NCBI GenBank assembly: GCA_009924535.1
Contig: RFRI01000085.1
Location: 1-6,391 of the forward strand
Origin: Verrucomicrobiota bacterium
GTDB taxonomy: Bacteria; Verrucomicrobiota; Verrucomicrobiia; Opitutales; UBA953
Direction: 5' to 3'
DNA length: 6,391 nt
Below are positions 5,013 through 6,391 of this stretch, piece by piece. Position numbers and translations under genes: made by a program. Position 1 is the first letter of the stretch. The number at the start of each line of letters is the position of its first letter. Under the pieces are notes generated by a model. That model was given only the letters and a program-made list of their open reading frames with translations. It was not told the DNA's origin and did no database searches.

Positions 5013-5119
5013 TTGCATCCACTTTTGCACCTTTGCACAGGCCGTAGGCCGGTTTGCACTTTTGCACCTAGGACAGCACGTGGTGCTGTCCCTACCCCCC
5101 GAACCTATCCGACTTGCAC
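5013..5119 (+). repeat. Cluster of TTGCAC hexamers
   Basis: TTGCAC occurs at 5025, 5033, 5054, 5062 and 5114, with the near match TTGCAT at 5013. Two pairs have the same 8-bp internal spacing and lie 29 bp apart (TTTGCAC, one base, TTTGCAC). A small GGCC-GTA-GGCC palindrome (5040-5050) sits between the pairs. The cluster is upstream of the PA14 gene. It could be a multi-site operator or a decayed tandem repeat. The pyrimidine/AC bias warns against over-reading it. Confidence 0.45.
5071..5096 (-). repeat. GGTAG palindrome element 4
   Basis: A perfect 9-bp stem, GGACAGCAC (5071-5079) and GTGCTGTCC (5083-5091), has a 3-base loop and is followed by CTACC (5092-5096). It is in the same orientation as elements 2 and 3. 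A further degenerate example may lie at 5133-5153 (GGGCTT and AAGTCC arms with one G-U pair, then TACC), just before the next gene. Confidence 0.7.
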
Positions 5120-5158
5120 CCACTAAAATATGGGGCTTGATGGAAGTCCTACCCCCTT

Positions 5159-6391
5159 ATGCGCAACTCGTCGCTCCTCGCCCTTCTGGCCTCGCTTGTC
5201 TTCGTGACGGCGGCCGAAGACGGCGCCCAAGTCTATAACACCCTCTGCGTGGCTCGCCGGCAAGACCTACAACATCGCCATGCCGCCCCAGGGCGCCGTG
5301 CTCAGCGACGAGAAGATCGCCGCCGCGCTCACCTATGTCCGCAAGACCTTCGCCAACGGCGCCGGCGCCGTGACGCCCGACGAGGTCAAGGTCGTCCGCG
5401 CCGCCACCGCTCAGCGCGTCACGCCCTGGACCGCCGCCGAACTCCTGAAGGACCATCCGTTCCCGCCCACCAAGTCGCCGCTCAAGCACCTCGTCGCCAC
5501 GGTCTACGAAGGCAAGTGGAAGGAGCTGCCTGATTTCTCCCAGCTCAAGCCCGTGCTGATGGAAGACTTCAACGTCGGCATCCTCGATGTCGCCCAGTCC
5601 GGCCGTAAGGAATTTTACGCGGTCGTCTGGACTGCCCAGTTCGAGGCACCCGAAGAAGGCAAGTACCTGTTCACCTTCGACTGCGACGACTTCGGCGCCC
5701 TCTACGTCGGCGGCGAACGCATCGCCGAGGTCAAGGGCATCGGACCCGTCGGTAAGCGCGCCAAGGAAGTGCCCGTGATGCTCAAGAAGGGCCTGACCCC
5801 TCTCCGTGTCGAATATGTGCAGTATGGCACCAACGCCGCCGTCGTCCTCGCCGTGAAAGGCCCGAAGGACAAGACCCCTCGCGCGCTTTCGAACACCAAG
5901 CTCAAAGTCGTGAAGGAGAAGGTCTCTATTCCGATCCAGCCCAAGGACGGCGTCGCCGCGATCTACCGTAACTTCATCGACAACACCGCCCCGCGCGCCA
6001 TCGGTATCGGTTTCCCGAACGGCCTGAACATCGCCTACAGCGCCGACAACCTCGCCGCCGAGCTCTTCTGGAACGGCAAGTTCATGGACGGCGGCCATCA
6101 TTGGACCGACCGTGGCGCCGGCAACGAGCCGCCCGCCGGCACGAACATCATCAAGCTCTCCGATGGACAGGGCGTCCTGCTCGAAGGCGTCGCCGGCGAC
6201 GTCGTCCGCTACGTCCGCGAGAAGGATGACAAGGAATGGAAATTCTCCGCCGTCAACGTCGCCGCCGAGTTCAAGGGGTACGACCTCGACAAGGCCGGTA
6301 ACCCGACCTTCCGCGCCGCGGGCGAAGGCTTGGCGGTCACGGACGGCTGGTCCCCTGAGGAAGTCTCCGGCAAGGCCACGCTCACCCGCAC
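5159..6391 (+). pseudogene. Broken, right-truncated exported cytochrome c / PA14 protein
   Basis: The first frame (from ATG 5159) gives a signal peptide (MRNSSLLALLASLVFVTA) and the start of a class I cytochrome c domain (DGAQVYNTLCVA, 5246-5254). The CH of the expected CxxCH haem motif is missing. From about 5250 the +1 frame carries the rest without a stop to the window end. It includes the cytochrome c tail (AGKTYNIAMPP, LSDEKIAAALTYVRKTF, TPDEVKVVRA) and a PA14-like domain (about 5485-5875: VYEGKWKELPDF, GKYLFTFDCDDFGALYVGG). A domain common in PVC cytochrome/PA14 proteins follows (PRAIGIGFPNG, FWNGKFMDGGHHWTDRG, about 5955-6120). I infer loss of roughly 130-150 bp between the haem cysteine and the GKTYN segment, with a frame change. 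The possible Shine-Dalgarno GGAAG (5142-5146) is 12 bases from the ATG, which is long. PA14 often binds carbohydrate, and such proteins are predicted periplasmic. The in-frame 5159-5533 reading is mostly out of frame and should not be taken as the product. Confidence 0.8.

Noticed and set aside
5013..5119. CRISPR array
   Set aside because: The repeats are only 6-16 bp with irregular short spacing, and no cas genes are present.
5157..6101. 314-codon minus-strand frame opposite the PA14 gene
   Set aside because: It is a shadow of the +1 frame that carries cytochrome c, PA14 and PVC-domain motifs.

Overview
The window is high-GC DNA that most resembles a Verrucomicrobia/Opitutae-type member of the PVC group. 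This assignment is inferred from gene content alone. It rests on a PVC-style exported protein (cytochrome c remnant, PA14, then a conserved PVC domain), tandem exported ClpP-like proteins with coiled coils, a tRNA without an encoded CCA, gene starts without clear Shine-Dalgarno sites, and many short intergenic palindromes.

Left part (1-2409, minus strand). Reading leftward from 2409 are a phosphatidylserine decarboxylase gene (psd), a tRNA-Leu(UAG) gene, a small HAD-type hydrolase, and a cysteine-free Rrf2-family regulator. The hydrolase stop and the regulator start overlap as ATGA, so these two are probably translationally coupled. The stretch 1106-1336 has no gene but holds a paired palindrome element, a repeat copy, a heptamer repeat and a strong hairpin just 3' of the tRNA.

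Middle (2436-4772, plus strand). Two paralogous exported proteins lie in tandem and diverge from psd. Each has a signal peptide, a long Ala/Glu/Arg-rich coiled coil, a ClpP-like serine-protease domain and a shared C-terminal WW-x-YDP ending. The second copy is intact, with a readable Ser279/His302/Asp356 triad. The first copy has lost about 227 bp compared with its neighbour. That loss removes the catalytic Ser and His and shifts the reading frame.

Right part (4773-6391). A 386-bp intergenic stretch is packed with repeats and palindromes. An exported PA14-containing protein gene then runs off the window. It is also broken: the reading frame jumps within the cytochrome c domain, right after the first haem cysteine, and most of the haem motif is missing.

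The three most notable signals are these. (1) Two genes within about 2.1 kb each carry an internal frameshifting deletion that removes an active site. (2) A 36-bp repeat sits 3' of three different genes, always in the same orientation relative to the gene before it. (3) At least five short palindromes share a GGTAG flank and 9-bp stems, but the stem sequences differ.
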